Below, piece after piece: positions 38,001 through 53,000 of a stretch of 64,000 bases of DNA. Below the pieces are notes generated by a model that saw only the letters and a list, made by a program, of their open reading frames with translations, did not search any database and was not told the DNA's origin. Each line of letters begins with the position of its first letter. Positions within the stretch are counted from its first letter, which is position 1. The stretch covers positions 43,170,817-43,234,816 of the forward strand of contig CANTUZ010000008.1 of NCBI GenBank assembly GCA_947846985.1. Direction: 5' to 3'. This stretch comes from Fratercula arctica (taxonomy: Eukaryota > Chordata > Aves > Charadriiformes > Alcidae). Both the position numbers and the translations under genes were made by a program.

Positions 38001-41000
38001 TGTCATCTTAAAAATTAGTTAAATCATTAATTTTAATTTTTCACTTCTTGTGAAGTGTTTTGAAGTCTACAAATAAATACTGTTCATTAAAGATGGTAAT
38101 TAAGCATGATATAGAATGGTTATCATGAGAATCCTGCAGGGAAATTCATTGCCTCCTACTTCTTGGTTTTTTGAGTGAATTTCAGTTTTTTGTGGTATTT
38201 CGTTTTGTAGTAATTTTGTGTGCAATTGAGACAAGTACCTACTACAGTTAACTTCTTTTCTTGGCTGCTTCTCCTCTCACTCTTTCTAGAGCTCGCTCTG
38301 ACTGCATAAAATACTTGAGAAAGTAGAAATGAAAATCAAATGAAAAATAAGGTGATTGATTTGTTTCAAAGAGGGAAAAAAAGGGATTATAGCAATTTTT
38401 ACTTAGGTGAATTCTTGAAATTAGTTGTAGGCTCTTGATGTGAAAGGTATAATAGTCCGTGTTTAAAGTAGGTGTAAGTGTGAGATGCTTTGAGGTTGGT
38501 AATCGTGGGGTTGCAGTATGGTTGGCTACTTGGCTGTTCCCAGTGGAAGTGGTGGTGCGTGTACGGTTCCTGGTTGGTTAAATGTGGGTAACCTTGAATT
38601 TGTCAAGGTCTAATTTCATTAGTGACTTCCTTTTTCTATGTAGCTTTTCTTTGCTCGATTGAATCTAGAGCCAACATTAGCCAGATGCCTTGTACGAAGG
38701 TAAATGTTCATAGAAGCAGTTCCCTAAGCTAGGGATAACCACTTTCTTTTGAGGGGAGAGGAATGAAAAAGTTGATTACTTCAGTACAAATAGTGCCTGT
38801 CTGCTGGCTTGCTGTGCATGTGTGTCTGTGAGTAAGGTCGCTGCTCTTTAGCTAGGCTACAGAGCAGGGAGGGCCAACCTATGAGCTTTGAAAGGAGAGT
38901 TTCAACAAAATCATCAGTTTTACATCTGGCGATGGTTCATGTCGCTCTTCTGTAGAATCACATTTTGAAAACCACTCAAATTAAGATCAAAATAAATGGA
39001 TAACTCAAACCTTGACTGGGAAGCCTATTTACACAAGTGGTAGGAAAGCTGTACTGCTGTGTACTGGAGCTCCAAGACACAGAGCTGAGATCTCTGCTTC
39101 TTCTGAAAACGGACCGGTGCGCTGCTGCAGGGCACAGGAGGGTAAATACCGTGACTGGCAGAGAGTGAAGAGACGGGGGCAGACCACCAGGACAAAGACA
39201 GGAATTACAGAAGTTGAGGAGCCAGACTGAGGAGCTTTTTGTTCTAATTTACCTGTCCAAGTTGTCTTTCACGTAAAAGGGAGGTATGTGGAAGTCTAGA
39301 AGTTGGACTTGGCACCATCTGACTTCAAGGTGAATACTTACAGATAAAATGTTTTTGAGAATTCGGAGAAAGTATTCTAAGAAATCTTTTGCGTGGACTT
39401 TAAACATTGCATTTCTCTCTCAAGCCTTAAAAATGCAGTGTTAGCATTAAGAATGTCATGCTTCAGTATTTGGGGCTTTTTCTGGGCACGTATTAGTACG
39501 TTCCTTTAAATACTTTGTACCATCCCTCTTTTAATTAGCACATTTTTTTCATTGAGTCTGTGTTGCTTATTGGGATTGTTCTGACGTGTCAGAAGGACAG
39601 CTCAAATTCAAGCCCGTAAAGCCTTGTTACCACACCAGCACAGCACAGGATGGTGTTTAATCACGCTTTCATAACAAGCTCTTCTATTTAATAAAAATGT
39701 ACCGTTAGAAGCATACTGCTTGACAAAAAAGATTGATAAATGGCCTTGTAATAAATACAGTTTCATCTTTTCATCAGTTCATCTTCAGCTTTACTAATAA
39801 AACTGTGACTTGCCAGACAAAGTTCTTAAGAGAAATAATCATTTGTGCAGATAGATGACGTGTTATGAACCAAGACCAAAATATCCCCTATACTTGCACT
39901 TCTCAGGCAGTTTAGAGTTGCAGTCAAGGTCTTCAGCATTGTAAAAATAAAGGCACACTAGAGTGCTTTTTGCAGCAAGCCTTCAGCTTTGTGGGCAGAT
40001 ATTGTTACACCAACAAAATAAAATCAGGATACCTATAAAATCCTAGTGCACCCTTCCCATTGAGTCATTCCCACCCAAATGGGACGAAGTTTTGAATTCT
40101 TAGCTTGTAGTGTTCCCTGTTGTGGTTAGCAGACAGGCGGTAGGCTGGTGAGAGTGACCCAAGGTTGTTACGCATATACGTATAGAGTTTTCTATTGCTC
40201 TTGGCCTTCTGTTGTCACATAACTTTTGTGATTGTATACTGAATTGCTAAGGGCATGAGTACAGCAAGTGTATGTGTTGATAAGCTTGTGGAGGGATGAT
40301 GCTGTAACACTGAGGGGGATTTGAAAGGGACAGACTTGGGGAAATGCAGGTAAGAGTGAGATTTCATGTTAAAACTTTTCGTGTGTTCGTGTAGATGCTG
40401 TCACATTGTGACTGGAGCTGAGCTTGCATTCTTCCAAATCATGTGGGTCTAACCAGCTTCTGGGTCTTAAAGACAAAGAGGCTGGGGTTCCCCTCCTCCT
40501 CGAGAGCTTCCCCCAGGCTGGGCTTTGGCTCTGTTGGAGAGCTCTATTGGCATGTCCTTCAAGTGAAGGTTAATGGCCTTGTGTTGGTTAAACCAAGTGT
40601 GCAGAGTTCCTAACTTTGATACAAATGCTTCATGGTAAGTTGCAAGCCCTACACTGAATGGACAGTGGTTTATAAAGGTCTACTTAAGTTTCAGTTCTTG
40701 AGTGAAAAAAGTTGTGGGGAAATCTTAATTGCAACTTAAAAACTCATAGGTGCTAGAAGTGTTAAGAGTTCTTGAATTAGGAAAAACCAAAAGCCATTAT
40801 ACGCTTGACATTTGTTTTCATGAGCAGAAAGGTGAACAAGAACAATAAACTTCCTTTTGTGACCTAACACAGAATTAATCAACAAGCAAACAAAGCACAT
40901 GGTTTTCTGAAACAGTGTGCTAAAACATTTTAGTGTTTATAAAGTTCTCTTAGAATTAGATAGCTAATGCTAATCAGTGTACGAAATCCTGGCCTGTGCA

Positions 41001-44000
41001 TATGGAGCGTATTTAACATTTTGTATTTCCTCCCCCCATTAATCATGAAATTGCAGAGCTTCAGACAACAGAGAGGTATCCTCTTCAAGCAGCTGGTTGC
41101 TTGATCATCAGCACATCAAGAAAAGAAGAAGAGACAGAACAAGACTAAGATCTCTCTCCGTGGCTCATGTGAGCACATCTGCCCGAACACGGCCGCTTCA
41201 TAGTTTCCAGAAGAGGAAACTCTACAGAATGCACGGTGCCTGTTACTGGAATCAGCAGGTAGGCCCTTGCCTCTCTCTTCAGGAGACAAAATCAGAGAGC
41301 CCTGCTGCTGGAATCTGCTTGTGTCTTGTCTGGTATGTCAGAAGAATAGCGCATGCTGTGCTAGTTATTTTTCACGTTCAGGGAGCACGTAGTGTATGTG
41401 GCAGGAGTACTAGATGTGTCAGTAGGAGATCAGAGTTAATGAATTGAACACGAAAATTAAAGATCGCTCAGAATCCTGCTTATCAAATCAGTTTGTTGTA
41501 TGGCTATCTCGAAAGTCTTTGTACAGTCTGAGAGAGAACTTGAGAGCTTCCTTGGGAGGCTTGACTGCTGAGGAAACATGCTACAGTGTAAATCAGCTGC
41601 CTGCTTGCTTTCAGAATATTTGTTTTAGCCACAAGAACGTTTACACAGCTGGTGGCACATTATTTTCTAGGAAATTAAATTGCAATATCTTAATCTTGTT
41701 TCCGTTTTTGCTGTTCCTGATTAGTTATATTGCCTTTTTTTTGTGACACTTTATGAATGCTTTAAAACTCTTAGAATTTTCCACATTACAAAGGAATTAA
41801 TATTTTAAAATGGTAAAAAACTCCCTATGTCTGTTGTGCAGGGCGAGGCATAACTGTTCATGTCTGATATTAATAGCATATTGGTGGTAAGAATATATAA
41901 TGGTGCTTAAAGCAACAGTCTAATTTGGGAGCAGAGACGGTATGAACTCATTGTTTAGAGCAGTGTTAATCCCAAGCGGTTTTAATGTCTTGATTTTACT
42001 TTGCCTTTTAAAAGCGTGTTATACTGACAGAAATCTCCATGTCTCCTCAGCTAACCGTCCAGGGTTTACTAAGTGTACCAGTGGTCTGGGGAGAGATTTC
42101 CCCTGCAAGGAGGTTCTTTGTGAGTGTGCTGATTCAGCATCCTCTGCAAAATTGAAGAAGTGTCCTAGTTTCAGCAAGATATTTTATTGAAAAACTGCGC
42201 AGTTTCTTATTAGCCTGACTTCCCAGTTTCCTGGCAGTGGGGCTTAAAGACTTGGCAGCCTGCCTGGAGGGTTGGTGGTGGGGGTGGATTAGAGTTTGTG
42301 AGCTCTACCTTCTAGACACTTAGGCTTTTCATCTTCCTCGCATTAACCAAGGAGACTCTTGCAGACTTGGACTTCCTTGTTTCCCATTCAATCCAATCCA
42401 ATCTAATCCGTGTCCTGTTTAAAGAGGTCGGATGCCTCGTTCCCCGACTGATGCCTCCAATACCACAAGTGCTTCTTGCAGCTGTGGAGGTGGCTCCTCA
42501 GCAAGAGGCTGCAGGACTTCCCTTCCTTCTACTTAAACATGAGGGGTTTCCACTCCGGATGTAACTTCTAAATAACAGGCTCTTCTGGAAGCCTGCATCT
42601 TTCAGGCTCAAGTATTTCATATTTCTACAAGCGCTGCCTACGTCTCTGTCTTTTGAAAACTGGGCCAGGGTTAGTGCAGTTCAGAGAACAACAGTAGAAG
42701 CTTGTGAACAGAAACTTCAGTTCGGCAGCCTGGCAGCTGGAGTACAAAGCTGAGTTTACATTTTTATCTTCAGCCAGCCATAGATAGACCTGAGCTGCTT
42801 TGCACTGTGAGTAGTTTACCTTGACTTGTAGTCTAAAAAGATAAATTTGTAGTTTACCTTTGATTGTAGACTGCAATCAAAAAGTACATTTTTAAGTTAC
42901 TAGTTAAGGGTTCAAATACTGGAGCTGGTGCAACTGTGTGTCTGCACCATGCTCTTGACATTTCTAGTGCTGGGTTACCATCTGCTGAGCTCTGGTGTCT
43001 CTGTACCAAAAGTGCAGAGATATCCCAAAGACAGGATGGTAAAAAAACCTGTAGAGAATGCTGTTCGTGCTTACTGCAGCTCTTGGCTCAAAACCCTGTG
43101 TTTAGACTCTGCTTTCTAATGCCCTCTCCATGGGAAGTCAGCTGAGAGGCCACATGGAGAACTGCGTCATGTGCTACAGACAGATTCTGCTCATGTTCCT
43201 GGAGAAAATAAGGGGTGGTGGCAGCAATCAAGCTGTCAGCTTCAGACTTCACGCAAGTTCCAAACTCAATTAAAGTTTTCAAAATGAAGGTAAAGCAGTG
43301 AACAAAGGCTCTTACACAGTGTTGGTTAAAAACAGTGTATCAGGGATCCTGCTGGGGAAGTAAGTGATAAAAAATTGGACTGGACATTTCCAGCACATTC
43401 TGACAATCAAACCCAAATCGGTATCGAGTCTTTGAATTAAGAGGCATCATGAGTGTATTGTTTCATTCAAGACATCTTACTCTAACAGGTCCTGTCACTT
43501 TCTTCGTCCTGCACTTGCTACACTTGGTTACCCGGCTGTTGATGAGATTGCTCAGCCTGTAATGGAAGAACCCTGGCCATCAGCCCAGGCTGACTGCTAG
43601 ATTAGGCAGGTGTCTAGGGGTAAGGATGCAAAATGGGGAATGGCCTCTGGAATTGATACCTAGTTTTCTTTGAAAATGCATTTATATTCTCAGTAGTAAT
43701 CCAGCAAATTTCCTCTGGCCTTTCATAGAAAAAAAAAAAGAGTTACTTCTTAGCAGCATGGAAAATAGTTGGATTTTTAGTGTAACGTTAATGTGCCATC
43801 TCTAGCAAGTGCTTCTCCCATATTTCTTCAAGTTTTACCTACTTACATAGCTCCTGGTATCATGGTCTGTGAGGACCTCCATTGCTTTAAGGTCACTGGC
43901 CTGAGAGCAAGCTGGACCTAGGGCAGACTTGCTGCCTCCTGCAGCAGATGAACAGAGACCAGCTTGCCAAAGTCTGAGAAGAAGATTGAATCTGCTGAAC

Positions 44001-47000
44001 ATTGCAGCTCCCGCGGCAGCTTCCCCACGGTGCCTGGTTGAAGCAGCCAGTGAGCGAGCGCCTGGCAGTGCTGGTGGGTGATGCTGCTGTGCAGAGTAGT
44101 CTGAGCAAGATGATGACTAAAGAACTCTGACCGGAGAATCACAGCAAAATGAAGGCTTCCCATGTGTAGGAGATTAAGAAATACTGGGATAATTTTGAGG
44201 AATTTGGCACTTTTGGGGTGATTGGTTGTACCCTTTGGACATTGAATGGCATTCAGAGTATTGTCCTTTGCATCTCTTCAGATTCATTTGGATAGCTCAT
44301 CCTCCCTCCATCCCCCAGCATCCACGTTAGGAAAAGCAAAGTATAAAACTGTGAACTGCTGTCCCATCTGTCAGTTCATAAGGTCACTGGGAAGACAGCC
44401 ACATTTTTGCTCTTATCTACTGCCATGCCACATACATTTACAGTGTTGTCAAGAGTTTGAGTATTTAGTGACCTAGTAGCCTCCCAGTGCCTGTTAAGAG
44501 ATGCCCAGTATTGCCCTCTCTTTGCTGTATTTCTTTTCTGAAGAGGACTACACCTTCCCCTGCTCTGGCATTTAAATAATGCTTACACAGAGGAGTATCT
44601 AAAAGAAAACACAGAACTCTTACGAGAAGACCTGCCAGATCTATAGCTGCAGTGGGGATAAATAAAACAGGATGCAGGGTGTTTGGTTTGTCTGTCACCA
44701 TCCAGTATCCTCAGGAACTTGAAACATCCTTTGGGGCCAAAACCGCTTGTCCCCGAATTCAGAATGACTTAAGTACCACAGATGATCTGTGAGTCATCTT
44801 TGGCCATGGAATCTGTTTTGTATCTGTTGTCTTTCATTATCTAAATAGCTTGGTAAGAGCTTAGGCCATTTCGCGATTGTGTGAGTCAGTGCACAAGCCA
44901 CTCGAATAATCCACATAAACAGTATCCCCTGTGACTTCAGTCTGTGCTTCAGACTAGAGGACATGATTGTAGAGCTGCATTTCTTCAGTGTGATTTTTGA
45001 AAGAATATTAAAACTTGCATGCAGGGTAGCACAAAGGAGGACCCGTGTGGGCAGGGGCTGGAAGTCTGAGAGGGCTTCGTTCAAAATGCTGGATCTGCCA
45101 CTTGTTTGCGTTGTTACAGCTGGCAAGTCAGTCAACCTCTGGGTCAATGTCTCCTCCTATAAAATGCATGTAATGTAGTTTTAACACTAAGAAAGACGGC
45201 CAAGAGTATCAAAACAGTAAAACCAAGGAAGTCTGTAAGTAGCAGATCGGTGTCAGGACTTTAAGACGTGAACTCCAATGGAATCATTTCCCAGTGGCTT
45301 TTGCATTCATAACTGCAATTCAAATTTGCAAAGGTGCCAACAGCCTGAAAGCTGGGAATTGAGGTGCAAAAACTTACAGTTTAGATACCACAAGCAAACA
45401 GTTGGCATAGTGTTGCCAGCTCTTTCAGTTGAGTGTTGCCACATTTTTTTCTCTTCAGTCGCAAATGGGAGTTAAGTAAGAGCAGAAGAATATCTGCTTT
45501 GGTTTAGTGGGTGGCTGGTTGTTTTTTTTTTTTTTTAAAAAGGGAATAAAAATGTGAGTGCTTCTCCAGAAAACTCCAAAACAGGAAAAAAGTATTTAAA
45601 TTCTAGGGTTTGGGGTTTGGATCTCTTACTTTTATCTAGTTATCATACCGGTTCTGTGACTTTTTTTTGATTATTTTTTTTGTGTGTGTGTGCTGCTGTG
45701 TTCCCAGTGCACGCTGAGGATCAGGAGTACTTTTTGTAGATGCCACTTAATAAATACGTATGGGTCTTTCACCAAGTCTTGTTAATTTTCAATTTTTAAG
45801 AAGAGTATATATATACTTTTATAATTTGTATTATATCCAGCACGCAGAGCCTTTATCTTAAATGCTAAATGTCTGCTATCTGCAAGTGGTGTGTAGCTAG
45901 CAGGAAAGGAGACAGGGACAGGGAGAAGAGTGGGGTTTGGACAAGGTGCTTAATCATAATACTGTGTATAATGTGGAAATTGTACCATGTTTTCTGCCAG
46001 GTGATATGTTTGTCTGGGGACAAATATTTTAGCACCTTCTTCCTAGAATACAATCCCATTTCCTGTACCATATTATCTGGTGTTGTGATTTATTTGCGTT
46101 GAAGGAGATAGAGGTGAATCCTTTGTGGCTGTTATCAATTACTGCTTTCTCTAGCTCCCTCGGTCTGTAAATTTAAAGAAACAGCATTGTCTAGAGCAGC
46201 AAGTATCAAGCATGTTATTCAGTAGCCAGTGAGAAGTTTTGCCCTTCACACAGCGAAGTAGTCATTTCCCCTTAGTTGCACTGAAAGGAGCTTACTGGTT
46301 GTCATCCCCCTCCTTGCAATCCCTAGATATTGGCTCCGCCTCCTGCATAGCTTCCTGGCATTCCTGACTTCCAAAAAGCCATGAATACAGGGAATGTTGT
46401 TGTCTTGCCAAGTCTCCTGCAACCTGTTTTCAAGAAGAGGATGCACCCTGCTTCAGTGAAAATGGTGTAGTACCTCTGCGGATATGTCAGTCTTCTGGTC
46501 TGGGGAGGAGAACCACTTGGTTATGGTTTACCAAGTTTGTAAGTTGATAAAATTACTTTTTTAACACTGGAAGTTTAAAAAAAAGTCTTCTATTAGTTAA
46601 AAATCAACAAAACCTGAATGGGGGAAAAGTATTCTTATGCTTTCAGCTGTTCTGAGTGTGTGACGAGACTTGTCTGCTGGGGAGGAAGGAAGGGAGAAGA
46701 CCTTTAGCTTTGCGATACAGTGATACTGGCAGTGGACTAAACCCATCCTTTGTGAGGTTTATGGCAAGCCAGTCAGCCTGCAAATTCTTTTTTTCCAGAA
46801 TGAAAAACCGGAAGTGGGCTTTTCAGAGTCCTGCACCTCTAGCTTGTTATGATATTTCTGTAGTGTTTTACTGATCACATCTACTCTTCATTTCTCCATG
46901 TCATTTTTCAAAATACAATGAATACAAAATACTGTGGGTTAACACGTCTTTCCTTCTTTTGGTTTATTTAACTGGTCAAAGATTAAGCACTAGCCTTGAT

Positions 47001-50000
47001 TTTTCAATTGATTTGCTAGTTGAACAAAAGGCCTTTGTTTCAGGATGTTGAGGACAGCATACATTTCCCACAGAGCAGGTGAAAGTCCATCTCCCATTGT
47101 CTTATAACAAGATTAAAGAAACTAAACTCTCTGTATACTTACGAGAGGTTGTGGGTGATCTCTGAGGACAGTAGAAGCTACGACTCCTTTTATGACACTA
47201 ACTAAAAATCTGAATTTGAGACAAGCCTGATGCCAAGTAAGTTGTCATTAGTGTTTTATGAAAGTCTCGTTTCTGTTCCTGAAAAAATTGGTCTCTGCCC
47301 CAGGATCTGCCACTTTGTCCTTGTCAACAGCTTCAGAGGGGCCAGAGGCAGACAAATGGGCTTATGTCCCTGGGCAGCTTGCTTTGCTGGACCTGACCTG
47401 CATATAGGTTTGCAGGCTAGTGCGTGGGAAAGGTCCGTCTGTTTGGCATCTGAAGAAACTTCATCTGGGAGGGAGGGTCTGTCACAAAAGGTGTATCATC
47501 GGCACCGTCTGTTATGCACCTTCCCATGTAGCGGTGTCTTAGGTGCTTTGCCCACCTTCTCCTCCCACTGCTGGTTGATGAGAGTGTCTTTGGGTCTTTC
47601 AGATTACCCCTTTGCTAGCTGTGTATTGTGTTTCCTAAAAGCACTCTGTAGTGAAGTCCTGCTTAGGGAACCCCTGATGTTTAGCTTGTGAATGTTTAAC
47701 TGTACGTTCTGCCAGAGGGACATAGCTCCGCCTAGAGCAGATCGTTGTGTGCAGAAGAGGGAGGCCAGGGAGGAGGGGGCTGGCCTTTAAGGCAGATGCT
47801 AATGCCCAGAAGCAAGCAGGTAACACGGTGCTCTGTTGGCTTGACTGATACATAATGCTTCTGGAGGATTAAAAGTTAGCAGTGTGTTTGGTGTTCAAAG
47901 AGGAGGCATCAGCCACCCACACAGTTGTTCTCTTGGATCCCATAATTAAATCGCTGCGATTTAGTTGGCTACTCATTTACTGAAGAACAGTTTTTAATAT
48001 TGAGGGGGATAGCCCTTCTTTGATATTGCTGAAAAGTTCTCAGTGTGTGTGCGTGCTTGTTCCTTGCCTTTTTTGGCTTGTAAGAGTAATCAGAAGTAGA
48101 CATGACAGGTATTCTGCAGAGTGTATTTGAGCTAACTTAATTAAGTTAATTCATACACATTGGTGTAATTGAGCTGTGGCTCTCTGTACTGTTACACTTA
48201 GGCGTGTTTCCAAAAATGGTGGGAGTTTTAGTCATCAGTAGCTGAAACCACAAAGTGAATATTCACTTCAGCATTTTTAACTGGAAGCACAAAATATTTT
48301 TCTTTTCAATTACGACACGCTTTCTTGACTCAAACTAGTTTGCTTGGCTGGTAGTGTTCAGCCTTCTGGCCCTTCTAGAACAGAGGCATGATCTGGCCCT
48401 GCTTTGTCCGAGGCATCAATTTATTGCAAGCAAGTGCAAGAATTGTTTTGGATATCAAAATAAATTGCTTAATAGATTTTCTGTGTCCCAGTAAAACAGT
48501 ACTAAGGAAAAAAAAATTCCAAGAAGATTAAAATGAATAATACTCTACAAAATTAGATTCTGTTGGTGACATCATTTCTTACGAAGTTTAAAACAGAGAT
48601 GCTATTTTAGTTGAATATTTAAAGCTTGCAAAGTTTTGATTTCCTCTTAAATATAGTGTATTTTCTTTTCTATAATAGAATGGATTTAATATAATGTTAT
48701 TCTTTGCATCTACTTAAGCTCAGGAAGCATGAGGTTTTGTATTTCAGTAATGAAGAAGAATGTCCCAGGAGATGTGTGAGGTATAATACAGCGGGGGGAA
48801 ACTGCTGAGAGGTCAGTAATCCCCCGTGCTGTCTGCAGGGTTGGCGCTGCGCTGTGCTCAGGCTCGCTCTAGAGGCCTCTCCGAGAGCTGTGTGCCTTGG
48901 GTTTCAGCAGACCACTTAGCATTGTGGTGGCTGAAGGGTTGTATCTGTGGGGCTGTGTTCAGATGAGTTTGGTGGATTGTTGTTGTTGTGCTACAAAACC
49001 AATAATTAACTGCTGGGAAAGCTGGTCAGGTTGTAGACTCTATACTGAGTTGGAAATGGGGGGAGTTTAGTTTACCAATAAACAGTCCTTCAGTTTTGGT
49101 TCAATAAGGTTGAAGCGCTTTCCTTGCCTGAGCAACACTCTTTCATTCCAGAATGAAGGGCTTCAGAAATCTTTTCATCCAGAGTTGATTAAATCAACAT
49201 TCCTGACAAACATCATGATTTCACTAATTCAGCATTTTCCAGTGGAAAACTATTCCATCAGAAATTTAAACCAGATCCAGTAACTTGGAACACAGACACT
49301 GGCGGATTGTTTAGCTTTTTTCTAGTAGCTTCACAAGCATTTAAATAAAATTATTCTTGCTTCTATGTGAGTCCTTGTTTTCTTTTGAATTACGAACTGA
49401 CTTAATGAAAGATTTAGTTATTCAGGTGTTGATGCCAGAGCATTCAAGGAAAGAACATACAAATTCAGGCATAAGGTTTTATAACTCCCACCACAGATAA
49501 GATGAGGAAAACAATTTGGCATTTACCAATGCTGGCGATTGGATTTTAATACTGTTTCAAAATAGATTGAGATTGTGGACGTTATTTGACCATGTATGCA
49601 TGGTTTTGAGCAGGCTTAGCTTTAAGCTATATTCTGAGTGTGTTTGGGACTAAAGTGAATTAAAGCAAGAAAAAGTGAGACAAGACTAAAAGACTGGATG
49701 TCCGTATGTGTTGGTCTTACCTATATATTTTCTAGATCTGATTTTACTGATCAGTGTTTGGGGATTTCTTTTTAAAGAATGAGAGATTTATCATTTACTG
49801 TAATGTGGATTCATTTCTGTAAAAAAAAAAAAAAATGCAAGCAGGGGGGGTTCAGTGGCAGCTTAAATAGTGGAGATTGAGGAAACTAGTTCATTTCTAA
49901 AAAACAAACATCGACAGGAAATGCACTTTTGTGCATTTTTGAAAAGCATGCCCTTATTGCATCAAAGGTGGAACAACTGCCTTAAAGCTTTAGTTTAATG

Positions 50001-53000
50001 GTCTGTATAGTGGGAAGCATTAAATTTGCTTTAGCGTTTATCCCTCTAGTGTTTTCAAACACAGGTCCCGGGTCTGCCGACACTTCGTGGATGTTTGAAA
50101 TTTAATAGATGAAGAGTCCCGTATGTCTGTCACAGGAAAGTAACAGAACTTTGGTTTGGAAGGGTCCTGGGCTAGAAAAGAATTCTTTCCAAATTAAGTT
50201 GAAAGTACTTCTGCGTACACCTGTGTATGGAGATCAAGGTGGATTTAGGACGGTTAATGTTTTCCTGTGAAAAAAAAAAAAGTGAAATACAACAACCACC
50301 ACTACCACAGGGTCTCCTCTGCTCCATCATCATAACATACTTGATTTTAATAGTTCCTGCAGCACAGTAACAGCGTGGGGAATTTGTTGATTGAGAAGAA
50401 GGGAAGAGATGGGAAGGGGAACTTTTTAATGGGGTATTTTCTCCCTTAGTGTGGGTTGTGAATACTGATGCCATCTGACAGAAGAACTGATTTCAGTAAG
50501 TGGAGGGGGATTTTATATGGCGGACATAATCCCTGCATCACTGACAGATGAGTGACACTGCTACCAGCTGGAATATTTCAGACAGGAGGAAACAGCAGAA
50601 AGAGATTTCTTGGATTCAGAGAGCAGAAGTACTGAAAATACAAGTAATGTTCGTTTGATCATCCTGCCTCTGATGCAACTGCTACATGTTTTCCTTTCAT
50701 TCCATAAAAAGTCATAAGAAAAATGTAGAAGACCATTGTTGTATCCGTTCTTACAGGGCTTTCTTATGTTGAAATCCTTTTCCAGGAGATGATAAATGTG
50801 GCAGTTTGCACAGCGTTGGGCTGAGAACCTCAAATTACCCCAGTGCCCCCCGTCCCTCCCTTCCCCTGTAGAGGACTCTGCAGCATTTGGCAGAGTATCA
50901 AAAGCCAGTGGAAGCCTTTAAAAGTGTCGGTACCTGTGGGGTTAATAGTGCCCAGTATCCAGTAAGGCTGAGAGTGACATAAACAGCACTGTTTCCCTGC
51001 AGTGTTTTTGTAGCTTGTTCTGAAGCACAGACGACTGTTGGCTGCTGCCCTGTGGTATCACATTCAGTTCTTTCCTTCTGTCTTTCAGAGCTCAGGGTAT
51101 TGCCTGCGCTCTGCTGCTTAGTCCTGCCCATTTTCACCCTGCCTTCGTGTCCTGCTACCTCACACCTACCAGTTCTGGGCAAGACTTTATCTTACCTTCC
51201 ATACTTTCACAAGCCTTTCAAATAAGCAGCTAAATCAGTCTTTCTTGCAGCTCTCCTCTTTCTAGTAATTCCTCCTACTACCTATTAACCAATCCCCAGT
51301 GCACCCCTCTCTGCATTTATTGCTTTGTACTTTCTTTTGTTTGTGTTGCTTATCTGATATTTAAATTATAACAAGGTAAAGACTTTGCCCTCTTGCTTTG
51401 TTTAAGTATACGATGTGCTCAAAATGTTTAATATTGTGTCTTACATTAAAATGTAGGAGTTCAAACTTCCTAGCAGTATTGGTAGTAAGACTTTTACTAA
51501 GACTGAGGGGATGAACAGAGGAGACCACTGTATTTAGTCTGGTATTAGTTTTGTTTGTGCATCTATATCATGCCTGTTGTGCTGGAATGGAACTTTAAGG
51601 GGGGGTGTGTTTGTCATAGGATATATCAGAATAATGATACATCATGTTACATTTTTTCTGGAAACTTCGACTATTTCCTGTCCCTAATTGGAGGGTATTT
51701 TTGTATTCTTTGTATTGTGTGCCATAGTCCATGAGAAGTGGAGGTAAGTCATATTTACACTCTCTGAAGTTTGTAGGATTTTTTTTTTCCCCTTCTCATA
51801 TTGAAGAGTGTCACTCAGATTCTTATTTTTCTTCTGGTCTAATGTGAAGGGACTGAGTAAAGGAGAACTTAACCTTTATTTCTGTGTATTCTTGCAGACT
51901 TCGCCATCTAAAGATGTCTCCTTTCCATATAAAACTCAGTTGCCACGTATGGTACCAGCCCCGGCTTTCAGCGGGAGTGAGTACAGGACAGAATCTAGAA
52001 TACTAGATTACGTGCAAGAGCTGGACTCTTCCTTCCATCCGGTCTTATCATTCCCTTCAGGTAAGTAACTCCAGTGCAGTGCCTCTAACAGAGGGTGGTT
52101 GTGCTTGCGAGAGCTGTAGAGTTTATGGACTCACTTTGCTTTTGAGGGACTTAGTTTTCTTACAGAAAACCTCACTCTGGCAAAATATATGAGTTTAGAT
52201 TAATTGAAAATCTTAACTTCATCCTGACATTTGAAAAATAAACCTTCTAGATTTCCCCTATCAGTAATGTGAGTACAACCAAGAAAAACTGGTCAGGGGA
52301 ACACTTTTGTTTAAGCTGTTTTTTGCGTGTTTCGTGGTGTGTCTGAGTCAGTGTTAGCCCTTTGAATGGTGCTTGTGCCAACACATCACCATACCTTGGT
52401 TGTGTTCTTTTCATGAGCAACTTTCAGTTCAGGCCCTTTGGACTAGGCTGAAAAAGCTTTATTTAGCTTTTGTAATTGTTTTTGTGATAGTCATCCCTTT
52501 TTGGTCATCTTTGAAGTTTATGGTTTCTGTCATCTGATTCTTTAATCTTTTTGAACGATAATGCAGGTGGGTTTTCTGACTCTTTATTAGTTCTGAAACT
52601 AGTGCAGGTGCAACCTGACAGCACTTGGTGCTCCCAAGTAGTATATTAAGTGCTGTTACCAGCAGAAGGGACTGGATGCCAGCAGATACTGTTGGGATTT
52701 TGGGTGTTTTATTTTAAGAAAAAACCGTTGCCAGGTAGTTGCTGACCAATATGGGAATTCTGCTGTTCTGGGGGGCTTCTTTGCCACAAAATAATCCTGA
52801 ACGTGAGACTGACTTCCATGGAACTGCTTGAGTCTTTAATCAAACCCACCGTCTTCCCAGAAGGACACTGTATACACTCAAGCCTGGTATTAGGAAGTCA
52901 TGCATTAAGATAAGTCTTGGGTTTGGAGAACTCGTTGCTGGCCGGCAGAGAAGACCCAAGTGTGGACATATATTCCTGAGAAGGTCTCAACTCTTGCAGG

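Larger units (their letters stand above)
41259..51897 (+). other. KANSL1L: KANSL1L intron 6
   Basis: This 10.6 kb intron ends at a TTCTTGCAG acceptor. It holds AATCC repeats at 42390, a TG run at 45681, an A run near 43730 and somewhat GC-richer patches near 43900-44100 and 48800-48900. None of the short open frames on either strand shows a family motif. Confidence 0.7.

Noticed and set aside
41259..41447. Open continuation of exon 6 into intron 6 (62 codons)
   Set aside because: The GTAGGC donor at 41259 and the in-phase exon 7 show normal splicing. The extension does not match the family.
44794..45147. 117-codon minus-strand open frame in intron 6
   Set aside because: No recognisable domain and ordinary intronic composition. 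The overlapping frame on the other strand is also open.
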